64,000 bases of DNA from Sepiola atlantica (GCA_963556195.1 OY744553.1:13723439-13787438), one strand, 5' to 3'. Shown: positions 1 to 10,640, numbered from the stretch's first letter. The notes: generated from the sequence alone by a model not told the origin. Numbers and translations are program-made.

Positions 1-1010
1 TGGTTAAACTTATCGGATAGAAAGAATTTGCTGGTAGAGAGAACATTTCCAGATATTTCGTAGCTACAAAGCTTGGGAAACAAACCTTTGTGCCAAATCC
101 TATCGAAGTCCTTTGATATATCAAGAGCTATCGCTTTAGAAACGAAGGCCCCATCGACAGATTCTCTTATCCTGTGCGAAATCACAATCAGCACGTCAGC
201 CGTTTATCTTAACGGACGAAATCCATATTGCTTGTTACTAAGTAGATTTTTTGTTTGCTGCGGTGGTTAACAACTTCTTGATTTATTACAGATTCAAACA
301 ACTTACTCATGATGCAAAAGAGACTGATCGGTCTGTACTGAGATTCCGGTATCCAATGTTTTTAAATACAGGGCAGACAAACGAAGTCTTCCAATGTGAT
401 GGAAAACATTTTGTTTTAAATAGCTTTGTAAGGATAGGAGCTATTTCTGATTGCGGTTTCTGAGCACTGTGACAGGTATCAGGACCGGCGGGACAGTTAT
501 GAAAGTTGGGGGGGGGGTTTCTCCTAAAAGTGGGGGGCCCGGTTAAACACATGAATATCAACTTAATTATTGATGACCGTAAAGTGGGGGGCCCAAGTCA
601 AAAAGTAAGGGGACTTCAGCCCCCCCACCTCCCTGCCCTCCGGTGCCGCCGTCCATGCGTATATTGTCGGGACCAGTTACCTTGTTGGCATCAAGGTTCT
701 TAATAAGTTTGGCAACATCCTGGCAAAATCCCGAACAGTTATTCGGATGTCACCTAGAATTTCTCAGTCATCGGGGGAAATTTGGGATTATGTGGACCTG
801 ATCACAAAGGGTGAAATTTGCTGCAAAATTGTTTGCGAAAAAAAATTAGCTTCATCAGGTGTTGGGGAGATCAGCCCTTGTCCATTGATGATGGTTGGGA
901 TAAAGGTGTTACATCTGTTCAGGACTCGGTTTGTTCTTCTCTAAAACTCATCCGATCTAGATTTAACAGATTGGACATATGACTCTTTAGTGCTTTCTAT
1001 AACCCTTTGC
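1..1010 (-). pseudogene. LINE reverse-transcriptase region, decayed
   Basis: Reading the minus strand across several frames gives recognisable non-LTR retrotransposon RT blocks. Near 700-640 there is a pre-RT stretch with a GPDNI-like motif. Near 360-300 lies a YRPISL-type block followed by SKLFESVIN. Near 145-60 is a motif A block reading ALDISKDFDRIWHKGL. The frame is broken repeatedly by stops and shifts, and a C/G-rich insert splits it at about 505-640. The minus-strand order, endonuclease at 3.7-1.8 kb then RT here, fits one CR1/Jockey-like element. It runs off the left edge, so the YADD box is not visible. The family is clear; the clade is inference. Confidence 0.75.
505..640. repeat. 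C/G-rich insert with repeated GGGGGGCCC motif
   Basis: This stretch interrupts the LINE coding blocks. The phrase AAGTGGGGGGCCC occurs twice, about 55 bp apart, next to a long G run and a C run (CAGCCCCCCCACC). It has no coding similarity of its own and its composition differs sharply from the AT-rich surroundings. It is probably a small inserted repeat; the family is not recognised. Confidence 0.4.
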
Positions 1011-1213
1011 TGTGGTTTTGAGCAGTTTTAAAGGGGCCTTTGATTTCAGAAAATCTATTTTGTTGAAAGCAAATGAAATAAGGGTTTCTGTGGGCGGCGG
1101 AATGTTCAGGGATGTAAAATGGTGTTGTTATTGAAACGGCTGGTTGGGTTGAACCGGCTTATTCTCGGGTTTGCATTAAATCTCGAATGATAGTGGCCCT
1201 ATAAGGCGATCTT

Positions 1214-1556
1214 AGGTTCTTTTGGCCGGGATCAAAGTGCAGTATCTGTTCCGATGGATACTACACGCTATAGACCGGTATCGCCTTGGCCTTCGGGGAT
1301 TGATTCCGCCGGTCTGTGGGTTTGTCCTGTGCAGTTCTAGGAGGTCCACCCTCCCAGGCTCTGCCTCCCCTCTTTGGGGTGAAGTAAGTTTATTGCTTAC
1401 TGCCTGAGGCGCCCCTACCGGAGAATGCCGACGGGGCTGCCCAGGCATTTTTTGTAGGCCAGAGTGCTCACCTTCTCGGGCGCTGGCTTTTCAAATCCCA
1501 CTTTCCCGACCTTGTGTCACATCTTACCTTGTGAGAGGAAGATAAATAAATAGGTA
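1214..1556 (+). repeat. U2 snRNA-headed repeat, copy 1 (long form)
   Basis: The 5' end resembles the conserved 5' region of U2 snRNA: TTTTGGCCGGGATCAAAGTG followed by CAGTATCTGTTC, with a few substitutions. The rest is a body shared with the four other copies in this window (48.6, 49.8, 51.7 and 54.3 kb). The body holds GGAGGTCCACCCTCC, a CTCCCC/GGGG hairpin region and GACGGGGCTGCCCAGG. This copy also has an internal segment of about 45 bp (AGTGCTCACCTTCTCGGGCG) that is present at 51.9 kb but absent at 48.8 and 50.0 kb, so two subfamilies exist. It lies inside the minus-strand LINE relic, so it is probably a later insertion. It is the most diverged copy. Confidence 0.75.
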
Positions 1557-1777
1557 AGGTCGCACCGGATGGTTAGCCAATCGCGATTCCTCCGTCGAAG
1601 GCCGACCACCTGGGCACCTGAGAGTTCAGTCCTCTTTGATGGATGTTGTCCAGGCTCTCATCTGTCCACCAATACGCGTGCGTAACCCATACAGAGAGGA
1701 AGTGAGATTTACCATGGCTGTCTGTTTGGTCTCTGTTGGGATATTTTAGAGGATACAAAGCTCTCAATACAAACGGT

Positions 1778-2460
1778 TTACCACTCAGATATATCGGAGG
1801 CGATACAAGACACATTCTTATTGAAGATAGATTTTAGAGAGATTTCAGATATGAAAGATCTTAAAGCTGTCTCAATCGGGTCTTGAATATCGATAAACTC
1901 AGTGATGAAAAGGGGCATAAGAGGATTTGCTGAACTTCGTTTTGATCTTAATTGAGATAACTGAATGTTATGGTGCCGTACCTGTACGAAGAACAAATGG
2001 ACTCGTCCATCCATAACAAAATGCGAGAAACATTTCAACTCACAGACTTCTTCCCCCCAGTTCTATACTGGCAGTCCAGAATACCACTTCTTGTATATAT
2101 ATTCTTTTTCTTCAATAATATGTCTTTGTTCCTGTAACCCCGTGTTTCCGTGTCTTTATTTCGGCCCCTAACACGGTCACAACACTGAGTGATCGAGGAT
2201 TCCAGATGAGACATGTCAGTAGAGATGCACCGTTCAAGGCAACTGGTCAGAAAAAGATCAAGAAGGCTTGCAAAATGTCTATCAGCATCGAGTACGCCTG
2301 TAGTTTTGTCAATAATTTGAGTAAACTCATATGCAACAAAAAAGTCGTGATAAAATCTCCCTGCATTATTATCTTGTTTGAATGGAATAGCCATTCAACA
2401 TTGTGAACATTAAAGTCACCACAAACATGAATGCTAGCAAAAGGATGAACAGACAGGATC
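1778..2460 (-). pseudogene. LINE endonuclease C-terminal part, second copy
   Basis: Minus-strand translation gives pieces such as YEFTQIIDKTTGVLDADRHF, then LLDLFLTSC and HLESS. This is the usual APE-type endonuclease end of a CR1/Jockey-like LINE (theme TQIVD..TRVPDVDGHFANLLDLFLTS...SDHS). It starts at a DFNVHN-like block near 2440-2400 that is also present, more complete, near 3490-3440. The same domain is therefore represented twice in the same orientation, suggesting a partial tandem duplication or two nested copies. Frames are broken, so it is not functional. Confidence 0.7.
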
Positions 2461-3700
2461 TTGTCAATTTGATCTTAATTGAGACAGCTGAGTGATCGGA
2501 TGATCCCAAAGGAGACAGGACAGTAGATGCATATTGTTCAGGGCAAATTGTCAGAAAAAAAGCAAGATTTGCGAAATGTCCATCAACATCGGGTACGCGT
2601 GTTGGCTTGTCAACAATTTGAGTACGTTTATATGCAAATGAAGAAGTGGCAAAAAAACCTTCATCATCAGTCTTGTTTGAGAGGACTTTGAACGAAGACA
2701 TCCTTTAAACGAACTTTGAACGAAGACATCCTTTGAACGAACTTTGAACGAAGACATCCTTTGAACGAACTTCGAACGAAGACATCCTTTGAACGAACTT
2801 TGAACGAAGACATCCTTTGAACGAACTTTGAACGAAGACATCCTTTGAACGAACTTTGAACGAAGACATCCTTTAAACGAACTTTGAACGAAGACATCCT
2901 TTGAACGAACTTTGAACGAAGACATCCTTTGAACGAACTTTGAACGAAGACATCCTTTGAACGAACTTCGAACGAAGACATCCTTTGAACGAACTTTGAA
3001 CGAAGACATCCTTTGAACGAACTTCGAACGAAGACATCCTTTGAACGAACTTTGAACGAAGACATCCTTTGAACGAACTTTGAACGAAGACATCCTTTGA
3101 ACGAACTTTGAACGAAGACATCCTTTGAACGAACTTTGAACGAAGACATCCTTTGAACGAACTTTGAACGAAGACATCTTTTGAACGAACTTTGAACGAA
3201 GACATCCTTTGAACGAACTTTGAACGAAGACATCCTTTGAACGAACCTTGAACGAAGACATCTTTTGAACGAACTTTGAACGAAGACATCCTTTGAACGA
3301 ACTTTGAACGAAGACATCCTTTGAACGAACTGAACGAAGACATCCTTTGAACGAACTTTGAACGAAGACATCCTTTGAACGAACTTTGAACGAAGACATC
3401 CTTTGAACGAACTTTGAACGAAGACATCCTTTGAACGAACTAGCCACTCAACATTTTGAACATTAAAGTCACAACAGACATGAATGCTGGCAAAAGGGTG
3501 ATAAAAGAGGATTTTGTCAGAGATTTGCTCAATAACAGTTACTCCATCGGTGAGGGGGAGATAGAGGAAAAAGATGAAAACGGTGATGTAAGCCAGTGCA
3601 ACTCGGAAGCATACTTATGGAAAATCAGGTTCTTCATTGGGACTATCCCGACCACATCGAAAACTGTCTTTGATATAGGTGCAGATTCCATGACCATCGA
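2461..3700 (-). pseudogene. LINE endonuclease region, first copy, interrupted by a 28-bp array
   Basis: On the minus strand, 3700-3440 encodes APE-endonuclease blocks: DLDGHGICTYIKDSF, LTDGVTVIEQISDKI, then FASIHVCCDFNVQN with the catalytic-type DFN motif. After the tandem array, the frame resumes near 2690 with SNKTDDEG, TQIVDKPTRVPDVDGHF and a terminal SSDHSAVSIK block. The array sits where a VHSNK-type sequence would link the two halves, so it expanded within the coding sequence of the element. The element is a relic. Confidence 0.75.
2693..3440. repeat. 28-bp tandem array (about 26 units) inside a LINE
   Basis: The unit GAACGAACTTTGAACGAAGA + CATCCTTT (28 bp) repeats about 26 times with very few substitutions (T/C at one site, CCTTT/CTTTT) and one 3-bp deletion near 3330. 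Because 28 is not a multiple of 3 and the unit has no minus-strand stop in any phase, all three minus frames stay open. This creates repetitive ORFs of up to ~300 codons. These are a by-product of the array and are not counted as genes. The high unit identity suggests recent expansion or homogenisation. Confidence 0.95.
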
Positions 3701-3703
3701 GAT

Positions 3704-3727
3704 CTGGGTTAGGGTTAGGGTTTTAAG
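3704..3727 (+). repeat. Short interstitial TTAGGG repeat
   Basis: Three or so TTAGGG-type units (GGGTTAGGGTTAGGGTTTT) occur just outside the LINE endonuclease relic. TTAGGG is the metazoan telomere unit. The copy is too short to mean more than an interstitial patch. Confidence 0.8.
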
Positions 3728-3842
3728 GTAATATTTGAGTAACCGGTGATTATGAAGTCATCTATAGAAACTGACGGGTCCATGCCAGTTTCACACAGAA
3801 ACAACAGGTCAGGTTGGTCTCCTGTAAATAGATTTCAACTTC

Positions 3843-4018
3843 TGGAACGTTGGGACGTAGACAACTAATGTGGGAAAAGGAAACCTGGTAGTATGGATCT
3901 ACCTTAGAAGTTGGGGTTCTCAGTTTACGCTGGAACGTTGGGACGTAGACAACTAATGTGGGAAAAGGAAACCTGGTAGTATGGATCTACCTTAGAAGTT
4001 GGGGTTCTCAGTTTACGC
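3843..4018. repeat. 88-bp tandem duplication
   Basis: An 88-bp block starting TGGAACGTTGGGACGTAGAC and ending CTCAGTTTACGC is present twice back to back with no visible differences. No coding content was recognised. The identity implies a recent duplication. Confidence 0.95.
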
Positions 4019-4918
4019 TTATGTTTTGTTTATGACATAATGTTGGGGTTAGAATATTTATGGAAGAGGTTAGCAAAGAAGTTCAGAGCAAACTATAGAG
4101 TAAATGAGTAAACAAAGATTATCTATGTAAAACCGTATAAAAAGAAAGGCCGTCGTAGATCCTACTGATATTATATCGAGAGGCCTCACTGTAAACTACT
4201 GCATCGTTCACGTTCTTTTCACAAAATGGTATTTTGAACCTGCTGATAAGATGACCTTCTTAAGAGTTACTCCATGGTTTAAGTCCTTGAATTATCAGGC
4301 GGATACCGTAAGCCCAGGTAAAACGTTTACCTCCAGCACCCTTATTAGTGACATAGCAACAAAAATACATAGAAAAAATTACCTCAGTCATCTCAAAATA
4401 CAGCTCACATTAAACAACTGCCGACCAAGGCAACATAATTTTCTCTCCCTCCCCCTTGTCAGCAACATCGCTCATGAAAAATGAATACTGGGGGACAAAG
4501 TAGAGAAATCGAGAGTTACAGAGCTACCGAAAGTGCATCCACAGTGCATTTTCTACTCTCTATAAGTTTAGGTGAGTATAAGGATGGTAGTGTTGTGTGA
4601 AAAAAATCTACCCACGTTATATCCGAGGTATGGGAGGGGATTTTCCTTTGGTTATCTTCTTTGATGTGAGTTCTGCGTTTTTTGCCTTACTGTTCGTTCA
4701 TTTTTCTTCTTGTTTCATCTTTCTTCCTTTTTGTCTTTAGAAATTGTGTCCCTATTTTTTTTTAGTTAAAAAATGTCTCTGATGAGCAGCCCGTAAATAG
4801 TGAAAGCTATATTTTTTTGTTTACGAGTTTACGAGTTGTGAAACGTATGTAAGACGAAAAGAAATACAAGCATTCGACGAAATAAAGAAATCAACAAAAA
4901 AAATTATGATTATAGACT

Positions 4919-4921
<3 letters not shown>
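4019..4921. other. No recognisable gene or element
   Basis: Unique-looking AT-rich sequence. A 77-codon plus frame (4251-4484) has no recognisable motif and I do not call it a gene. Confidence 0.5.

Positions 4922-4997
<76 letters not shown>
4922..4997. repeat. (TA)n microsatellite
   Basis: Uninterrupted TA dinucleotides. It borders the fragment homologous to the 57-kb palindrome. Confidence 0.98.
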
Positions 4998-4999
<2 letters not shown>

Positions 5000-5093
5000 A
5001 TTTTATTCCATTAGTTGCGACAAAACAAGTTTTGTTTCATAAACCCGGTTTCAACTTCCTTCGGATTCATAGCCCCTGGATATTTGTAACAAG

Positions 5094-5098
<5 letters not shown>
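4998..5098. repeat. Deletion form of the 57-kb palindromic repeat
   Basis: TTTTATTCCATTAGTTGCGA..., through CAAGTTTTGTTTCAT, matches the left arm of the palindrome at 57081. It then jumps directly to AAACCCGGTTTCAACTTCC, which follows the palindrome at 57308. Both loci end in AACAAGTTAATTA followed by (TA)n. This copy therefore lacks most of the palindrome but keeps its outer sequence. Confidence 0.9.

Positions 5099-5186
<88 letters not shown>
5099..5186. repeat. (TA)n microsatellite
   Basis: About 88 bp of pure TA, following the same TTAATTA junction seen at 57367. Confidence 0.98.
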
Positions 5187-5189
<3 letters not shown>

Positions 5190-5339
5190 AAGAGATAGGG
5201 GAGGAATAGATATATAGATGCATATGTAGATAAACAGATAGATAGAAAAGTAATATAATCGAGAAAAGGGAGAAGAAAGCGAGACAGAAAGAAACAAATA
5301 AAAACATATATTCTTAAACAGGCGTCAATTAAAATGTTG

Positions 5340-5755
5340 GTGTGTCAAACCGACGAAAACGGTATTTCAAACTTAAGCATGATAGATCAACGAAAATTCT
5401 ATTTCAAACTTAAGCATGATAGATCAACGAAAATGCTATTTCAAACTTACACGTAAAATCCCAACGAAAATGTTTTTTAAAACTTACACATAACATTCCG
5501 ACGAAAATACTATTTCAAAATCACACGTTACATCCCAACGAAAATGTTATTTAAAACTTACACATAACATTCCGACTAAAATACTATTTCAAAATCACAC
5601 GTTACATCCCGACGAAAATGTTATTATTATCTTACGCCTGACATCCCGACGAAAACGATATTTCATACTTAAGCATGATAGACAATCGAAAATGCTATTT
5701 CAAACTTACACGTAACATTCCGACAAAAATGCTATTTTAAACTTCCGTGTTGTGA
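5340..5755 (+). repeat. 37-bp satellite family, diverged array
   Basis: Degenerate units of the pattern GAAAATGCTATTTCAAACTTA + CACGTAACATTCCGAC. This is the same unit as the larger arrays at 18.4 kb (same strand) and at 59-64 kb (opposite strand). Units here are strongly diverged from each other, so the array is old. Confidence 0.85.
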
Positions 5756-5807
5756 CAGATCTAACAGCCAGCCTACCAACGAACAGATGCTTATATATAT
5801 CTATATG

Positions 5808-6132
5808 GGTGATTGTATAATAAAAAGCCGAAAAAAAGTTTTTTTGTCTTTTAGTGTTGGAGAGGTAAATAAGGGGCAGGTAACTCTTACAACGAATTTT
5901 AAACACGATTTTCCAGTAATCAAAACTGATGGCTTTAATTGACGTTGCACATGTGGCTACTGTGCAAGGAGAACGTCGATTAGACATAAAAGGGTTAGGG
6001 TTAAGGTTAGGGTTAGAAAAATATTGTTAGAAAGCTAGAGCTGTTGTGAAGAGTTACCTGCCCCTTATTTACCTCTCCAACACTAAAAGACAAAAAAAAA
6101 CTTTTTTTCGGCTTTTTTATTATACAAACACC
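5808..6132. mobile_element. hAT-like MITE with TTAGGG interior, copy 1
   Basis: Terminal inverted repeats of about 83 bp begin GGTG.TTGTATAATAAAAA and continue through AGGTAAATAAGGGGCAGGTA. The element is 325 bp and is flanked by a perfect 8-bp duplication, TCTATATG (5800-5807 and 6133-6140). An 8-bp TSD is the hallmark of hAT superfamily transposition; the family name is inference. The interior contains a short TTAGGG-type run at about 5990-6016 and no transposase. A second copy lies at 44698-45177. Confidence 0.88.
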
Positions 6133-6140
6133 TCTATATG

Positions 6141-7069
6141 TTTGAACGTATCTGAAAACGATCAAGTTGTATTACTTAAACTCTTGACGTAAGCAACTGC
6201 ACTTTATTCCGTTATTTTCGCGTAAAATAAAAATACAAAAAAAAATAAACGAATTATTTTGACCTTTTAATCATTAATAACAAACACTGCATATTTATTT
6301 TAATAACATCGCATTTAATTAACTTTGAAGGATCAAGTGAAGATGTCATATTACATGAAAAGGAGTTCACACTTGAGGTCATCCGTAAATATCAAAGGGC
6401 AAAATGTCAATGTTATTAAAAAGAAATGGTCACAGCTTGGCGGTCATTAATACGCCGTTGTGCGCGTGCGCGAAACTCTATGAGTAATGGCGGTGAAAAC
6501 GGGGCACGCCATGTTTCAATAATTCCCACACATAAAGAGAATTAAACAAAAGTTTTATTTTCTTGATTATTTTTTATTATTATTATCGACCATAACTGTA
6601 GTTCGAGATGCGTCCACGCATGGGTTATAAAACGCTCTGTCCGTCAATCTGCCACGCTTGACTTTATTGCGAAGTGTTTAACTGTGGTCATCTTGCAGTA
6701 TAGTTAACAGCTGCTGATTCTACCTTCTTTTTTACCCCATTTGCATCAAACTAAATTAACCTATATAGCCCACATTGCGACCACTTACGCCTATCAGTTA
6801 TGTTCCCAAATTCATAATAATCGGTTAAATAGCTAAGGAGTGAATCCTGCACATAAAATATATAAATATATACACATACTTTGTTGGCTCCATCGATCTC
6901 GGGAGATCATGGGGGATGCGCGTCGTGGTCTTGGTCAGAATTTGTACCCAGGGCTGCAACAGCCTGTGTAGTCTTTTTTTTCTCATCTTTCTGTTTTTTA
7001 ACAGTGAGCATGTGATAGGGCGACTTTAGTATACACATACTAAACTTTATATAAATAGAGATATACAAG

Positions 7070-7070
<1 letters not shown>
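6141..7070. other. No recognisable gene
   Basis: AT-rich sequence without a supported ORF, RNA gene or known repeat. Confidence 0.5.
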
Positions 7071-7071
<1 letters not shown>

Positions 7072-7129
<58 letters not shown>

Positions 7130-7193
7130 CAGATAGATAAATAGATATATTATAGTTTGATAAATAGATAGATAAATAGATAGATTATAGTTT

Positions 7194-7232
<39 letters not shown>

Positions 7233-7473
7233 TATAGTTTGATAGATAGATTATAGTTTGATAGATAGATAGATTATAGTTTGATAGATAGATAGATTAT
7301 AGTTTGATAGATATATTATAGTTTGATAGATAGATAGATTATAGTTTGATAGATAGATAGATTATAGTTTGATAGATAGATTATAGTTTGATAGATAGAT
7401 AGATTATAGTTTGATAGATAGATTATAGTTTGATAGATAGATTATAGTTTGATAGATAGATAGATTATAGTTT

Positions 7474-7540
<67 letters not shown>

Positions 7541-7629
7541 TATAGTTTATAAATAGATAGATAGGTTGATAGATAGATAGTTGGGAAAGTAAGTTAAATT
7601 AATATATATATACAGAGAAAAAGAGGAGC

Positions 7630-7693
<64 letters not shown>
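7072..7693. repeat. (GATA)n tracts and GATA-derived minisatellite
   Basis: Long GATA runs at 7074-7130, 7465-7540 and 7632-7693 flank a compound minisatellite. In it, short GATA runs alternate with a TTATAGTTT spacer many times (about 7150-7460). Not coding. Confidence 0.95.
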
Positions 7694-7695
<2 letters not shown>

Positions 7696-7952
7696 TGGAC
7701 GCCTCTGTGTAACTTAAGCTCAACTTTTTTCTTAATTTATTCATCTGTTTGGGAGTTCTTGTTTCGTATATTTTGTGTTTTATAAACTAATATATATTTT
7801 TTTAAACTACATCATACACACCCTTCAAAGATAAATAAAAACAATATACGAATGTTTTAATAATATTAATACACCTTAGATATAAAATAAATGACAGATC
7901 AACACATGAAATTCCGGTTCACCTACAAAAACTAGTTTTCAATTAAATAATT

Positions 7953-7955
<3 letters not shown>

Positions 7956-7990
<35 letters not shown>
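7956..7990. repeat. (TA)n microsatellite
   Basis: Short TA tract in AT-rich sequence. Confidence 0.95.
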
Positions 7991-7995
<5 letters not shown>

Positions 7996-8324
7996 TTTAA
8001 AGTTCATATTTTTTAAGCATCCAATTGAAAATTTAATAAGGAATAAGGTAAAATAAATACCTTTGAAGCATTTAAAGATGCGATATTGATTTTAAAAGAA
8101 AAAGAAATCGAAACCGATTTCTTTTCCTTTTTTATAAACTTTCATTTTTTTTTTTAGTTTATAGTAATACAAATATTTCGCCAATAGACTTGGCCTTTTC
8201 AATGTGTCTGTATATCCTGATCTTATCGGATTCGGATTTCCCGGCTTCTGCTGGTGCAACCGGGCTTACGGGAGGTGTTGTTGTTTCCTCCACTTTCAAA
8301 TATGAAATCGTGAATGTTATGAAA

Positions 8325-8462
8325 ATATGTTTATGGCAATTAAGCTACACAGAGGCTTCCGTGTTTTATCCTATGGAGGAATCGTCAGGCTAAAATGCAT
8401 TTTAGCCTGATGGGGATGAAACGTTGAAGCCTCCGTGTAGCTAATTGTCATAAATATATTTG
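8325..8462. repeat. Head-to-head PLE terminal repeats with decayed hammerheads
   Basis: An inverted repeat centred on TAAAATGCATTTTAGCC. Each arm carries the Penelope pseudo-LTR phrase GGCAATTAAGCTACACAGAG and a hammerhead-like core. The minus arm (8342-8395) has CTGACGA (8388-8382), but GAAA is changed to AAAA. The plus arm (8396-8450) has CCTGATGGGGATGAAACG and has lost stem II. Both are relics of the ribozyme that is better preserved at 25.1 and 27.9 kb. Confidence 0.8.
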
Positions 8463-8794
8463 TGTAACTTACTATCAAGCTCTACTCACGTGTAAGTTTT
8501 TCATTTTTTTTATTAAATCATTTTAATTAATTACAGTTATATCGTCGATACTATTGAATATATATAGGAAAAATTGAACAAGTAAATTACAAATGTATAA
8601 CACCAAACATTAATTTTTATAAACAGTTTAAAAAGTAGCTATGCTAATTATTCATACAAATAATTGTGTTGGGGTCGTTTATCGGTACTATATATAGAGT
8701 ATTTAAAATAGTAAGTTGTATTATTGATTTAAATAACAGTAACCCGTTTTCATGGTAATATAGGAGTCATATTTTTTTTAATTCGTGTTTATTA

Positions 8795-8798
<4 letters not shown>

Positions 8799-8844
<46 letters not shown>
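8799..8844. repeat. (TA)n microsatellite
   Basis: TA tract directly abutting a PLE 3' end on the minus strand. Confidence 0.97.
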
Positions 8845-8849
<5 letters not shown>

Positions 8850-9115
8850 TAAAATGGAATAAGCGGAAGACCTAAAAGCTCAACGTTTCGCCCAAATGTT
8901 ATATGGGCTTTGTCAAGAGCAAACCAAAAAAAATGCAAAAAATGACAAAAGATTAGAAAGTCTATAAATTATGAGAAATATATATAATGGTAGGGTTCAT
9001 GTAGAGAGGAAAGATATGGAAATATGTATAGAGTCAAAGATAAATACATAAAAAAATAAGTAACGCGAAAGAAAAGAAAGAATAAAAAGTAGAAAGGGGG
9101 TCCAAAGGAAGACTA
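8845..9115 (-). mobile_element. PLE 3'-terminal fragment
   Basis: On the minus strand this matches the sequence downstream of the PLE ORF at 14.06 kb. Shared phrases are CCTTTGGACCCC, then ACATGAACCC, CTCTTGACAAAGCCC, TTTGGGCGAAACGTTGAGC and GGTCTTCCGCTT, ending ATTTTAATTTCAT beside (TA)n. It is a 3' fragment of that element without coding sequence. Confidence 0.85.
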
Positions 9116-9118
9116 ATA

Positions 9119-9235
9119 CATATCTTCCCTCTCTACATGAACCCTATTTTTCGTTCGCTCTTGACAAAGCCCCTATAACATTTGGGCGAAACGTTGAGCT
9201 TTTTAGGTCTTCCGCTTATTCCATTTTAATTTCAT
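9119..9235 (+). mobile_element. PLE 3'-terminal fragment, inverted partner
   Basis: The same terminus as 8845-9020 but on the plus strand, so the two form an inverted pair. It contains TTGACAAAGCCCC...TTTGGGCGAAACGTTGAGC and ends ATTTTAATTTCAT. Paired inverted termini of this kind are common in PLE relics. Confidence 0.85.
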
Positions 9236-9267
9236 ACCGTCGGATTATTTTATCCTTTCATCTATTC

Positions 9268-9298
<31 letters not shown>

Positions 9299-9404
9299 AT
9301 GTATTGTATTAGTTCCTGTAAATGTAAATACGTAGAAACTCAAGTGTTTATAAAAAGTGCTCAATAACAAGTAGAGCTGTTTATAAGTATAAATTTTTAT
9401 TTAT

Positions 9405-9484
9405 ACAAACATTATTGGTTACATATGTGCATACATGTTTCGGTTGCACTTTTCCCAGAAAGTCAACCTCATCAGACCAAGAAT
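9405..9484 (-). ncRNA. Hammerhead ribozyme, well formed (PLE-type terminus)
   Basis: On the minus strand, CTGATGA at 9475-9469 is followed by stem II GGTTG (9468-9464) pairing with CAACC (9446-9442). Next come GAAA (9441-9438), a 6-bp stem III (ACATGT with ATATGT, one G-U) and the cleavage triplet GUA ending at 9420. Stem I pairs TTGGT (9480-9476) with ACCAA (9419-9415), five perfect base pairs. All core positions of a type I hammerhead are present. The flanking sequence also occurs in a decayed form at 24.6-24.87 kb. Activity is predicted, not shown. Confidence 0.85.
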
Positions 9485-9504
9485 TTTCGAGAAAAAAAAA
9501 AAAG

Positions 9505-9507
<3 letters not shown>

Positions 9508-9587
<80 letters not shown>
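9508..9587. repeat. (TA)n microsatellite
   Basis: 80 bp of TA. The IYIY-type frames through it are artefacts. Confidence 0.98.
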
Positions 9588-9589
<2 letters not shown>

Positions 9590-9934
9590 GGAGGTCGCCG
9601 CTGGGGATACCCGGGTTTCATTGACTGGCCATCTTTGATTTCGGAGAAAATCCGACTTGTTTGTATTCCAGAAAGATACATCAGTCCCGGAGAGTCCAAA
9701 ACTAGAATTTAACTTGCTACCGGTGTAAATCGTAACGATTCTCTTTTTAAAAATATTTCCGGCTGCTTATTGTTAGATAAAGCGTCGTATTGAATGTTTG
9801 TTTTGTATTGTTTAATTGTTTTGTTATTTATTTATTTTGAGGCAGCTGTTTAAGTAAGGGCATCTAGACGTAATTGGTCTCTATTTACCTATCTTTTAAT
9901 CAATCTATCCCAATCCGATCTATCTATCTATCTA

Positions 9935-9936
<2 letters not shown>

Positions 9937-10009
<73 letters not shown>

Positions 10010-10051
10010 TTCTCACTCCCTCTTTCTCTCTCTCTCGCTCTCTATCTCTCC

Positions 10052-10107
<56 letters not shown>
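9937..10107. repeat. (TCTA)n-(TA)n-(CT)n compound microsatellite
   Basis: TCTA units lead into about 70 bp of TA and then about 100 bp of CT-rich repeat. It borders the mariner relic on its left side. Confidence 0.97.
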
Positions 10108-10110
<3 letters not shown>

Positions 10111-10638
10111 TGTCCTAAAAGTCACTGGCACTTGAAAAAAATTCATAACTTCTTTGTTTTTAAATACTTTTATTTCCTTTATCTACGTTATCATGAGCAA
10201 ATACAGCATTGAGGAACGAACCCACATCGTACTTTGAGCCATATGGGTAAAATTCAGAACCCCGACGACATTTTAACACTCGAGATGCGCCAAGTGTAAA
10301 TGACATTAAAGCCACAATAATCCGTTTTCAAAAACAAGCTGCAGCATGTGACCTCCCGAAATCCGGAAGATCTCGTTAAGTAAGAACTGAAGACAATTAG
10401 AAAGAATAAAAGCGAAGTCTGGAAGAAGATCCAACAGTTTCAATCCGGAGAAGATCCTGACAGTTGGGAGTTTCACGATCCTCCTTAAATAGGATGTCGC
10501 ATGACATGGACATGTTTCCATACAAAATTCAGCTTGTCCAGCAGCTTCAGCCTCAGGATTATGAGCAAAGACTGGAATTTGCTATGATATTTCAGGATTT
10601 TGTAGTCAGTGTTAGTGACTTTTGGGACACCCTATATA

Positions 10639-10640
<2 letters not shown>
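10108..10640 (+). pseudogene. Mariner-type transposon relic
   Basis: The degenerate N-terminus at 10192 reads MSKYSIEERTHIVL then stops. This matches the MSRISPKERTLI start found in the two MITEs at 14.5 and 56.4 kb. Further on, about 10500-10600, a frame gives FPYKIQLVQQLQPQDYEQRL followed by EFAMIFQDF, a transposase-derived block common in animal mariner-like relics. The ends are inverted: TGTCCTAAAAGTCACT on the left and AGTGACTTTTGGGACACCC on the right. There are several stops and no catalytic DDE region. Family assignment is by recognition and needs a search. Confidence 0.65.

Noticed and set aside
2693..3440. CRISPR-like array
   Set aside because: Units are contiguous 28-bp tandem repeats with no variable spacers, and the sequence is eukaryotic.
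2551..3447. Minus-strand ORFs of 184-298 codons with a repeating FVQRMSSFKVRSKDV pattern
   Set aside because: They are a direct consequence of a 28-bp array lacking minus-strand stops in any phase; three overlapping frames encode the same repeat.
5094..5307. IYIYIY-type ORFs here and at many other TA tracts
   Set aside because: Translation of (TA)n microsatellites.
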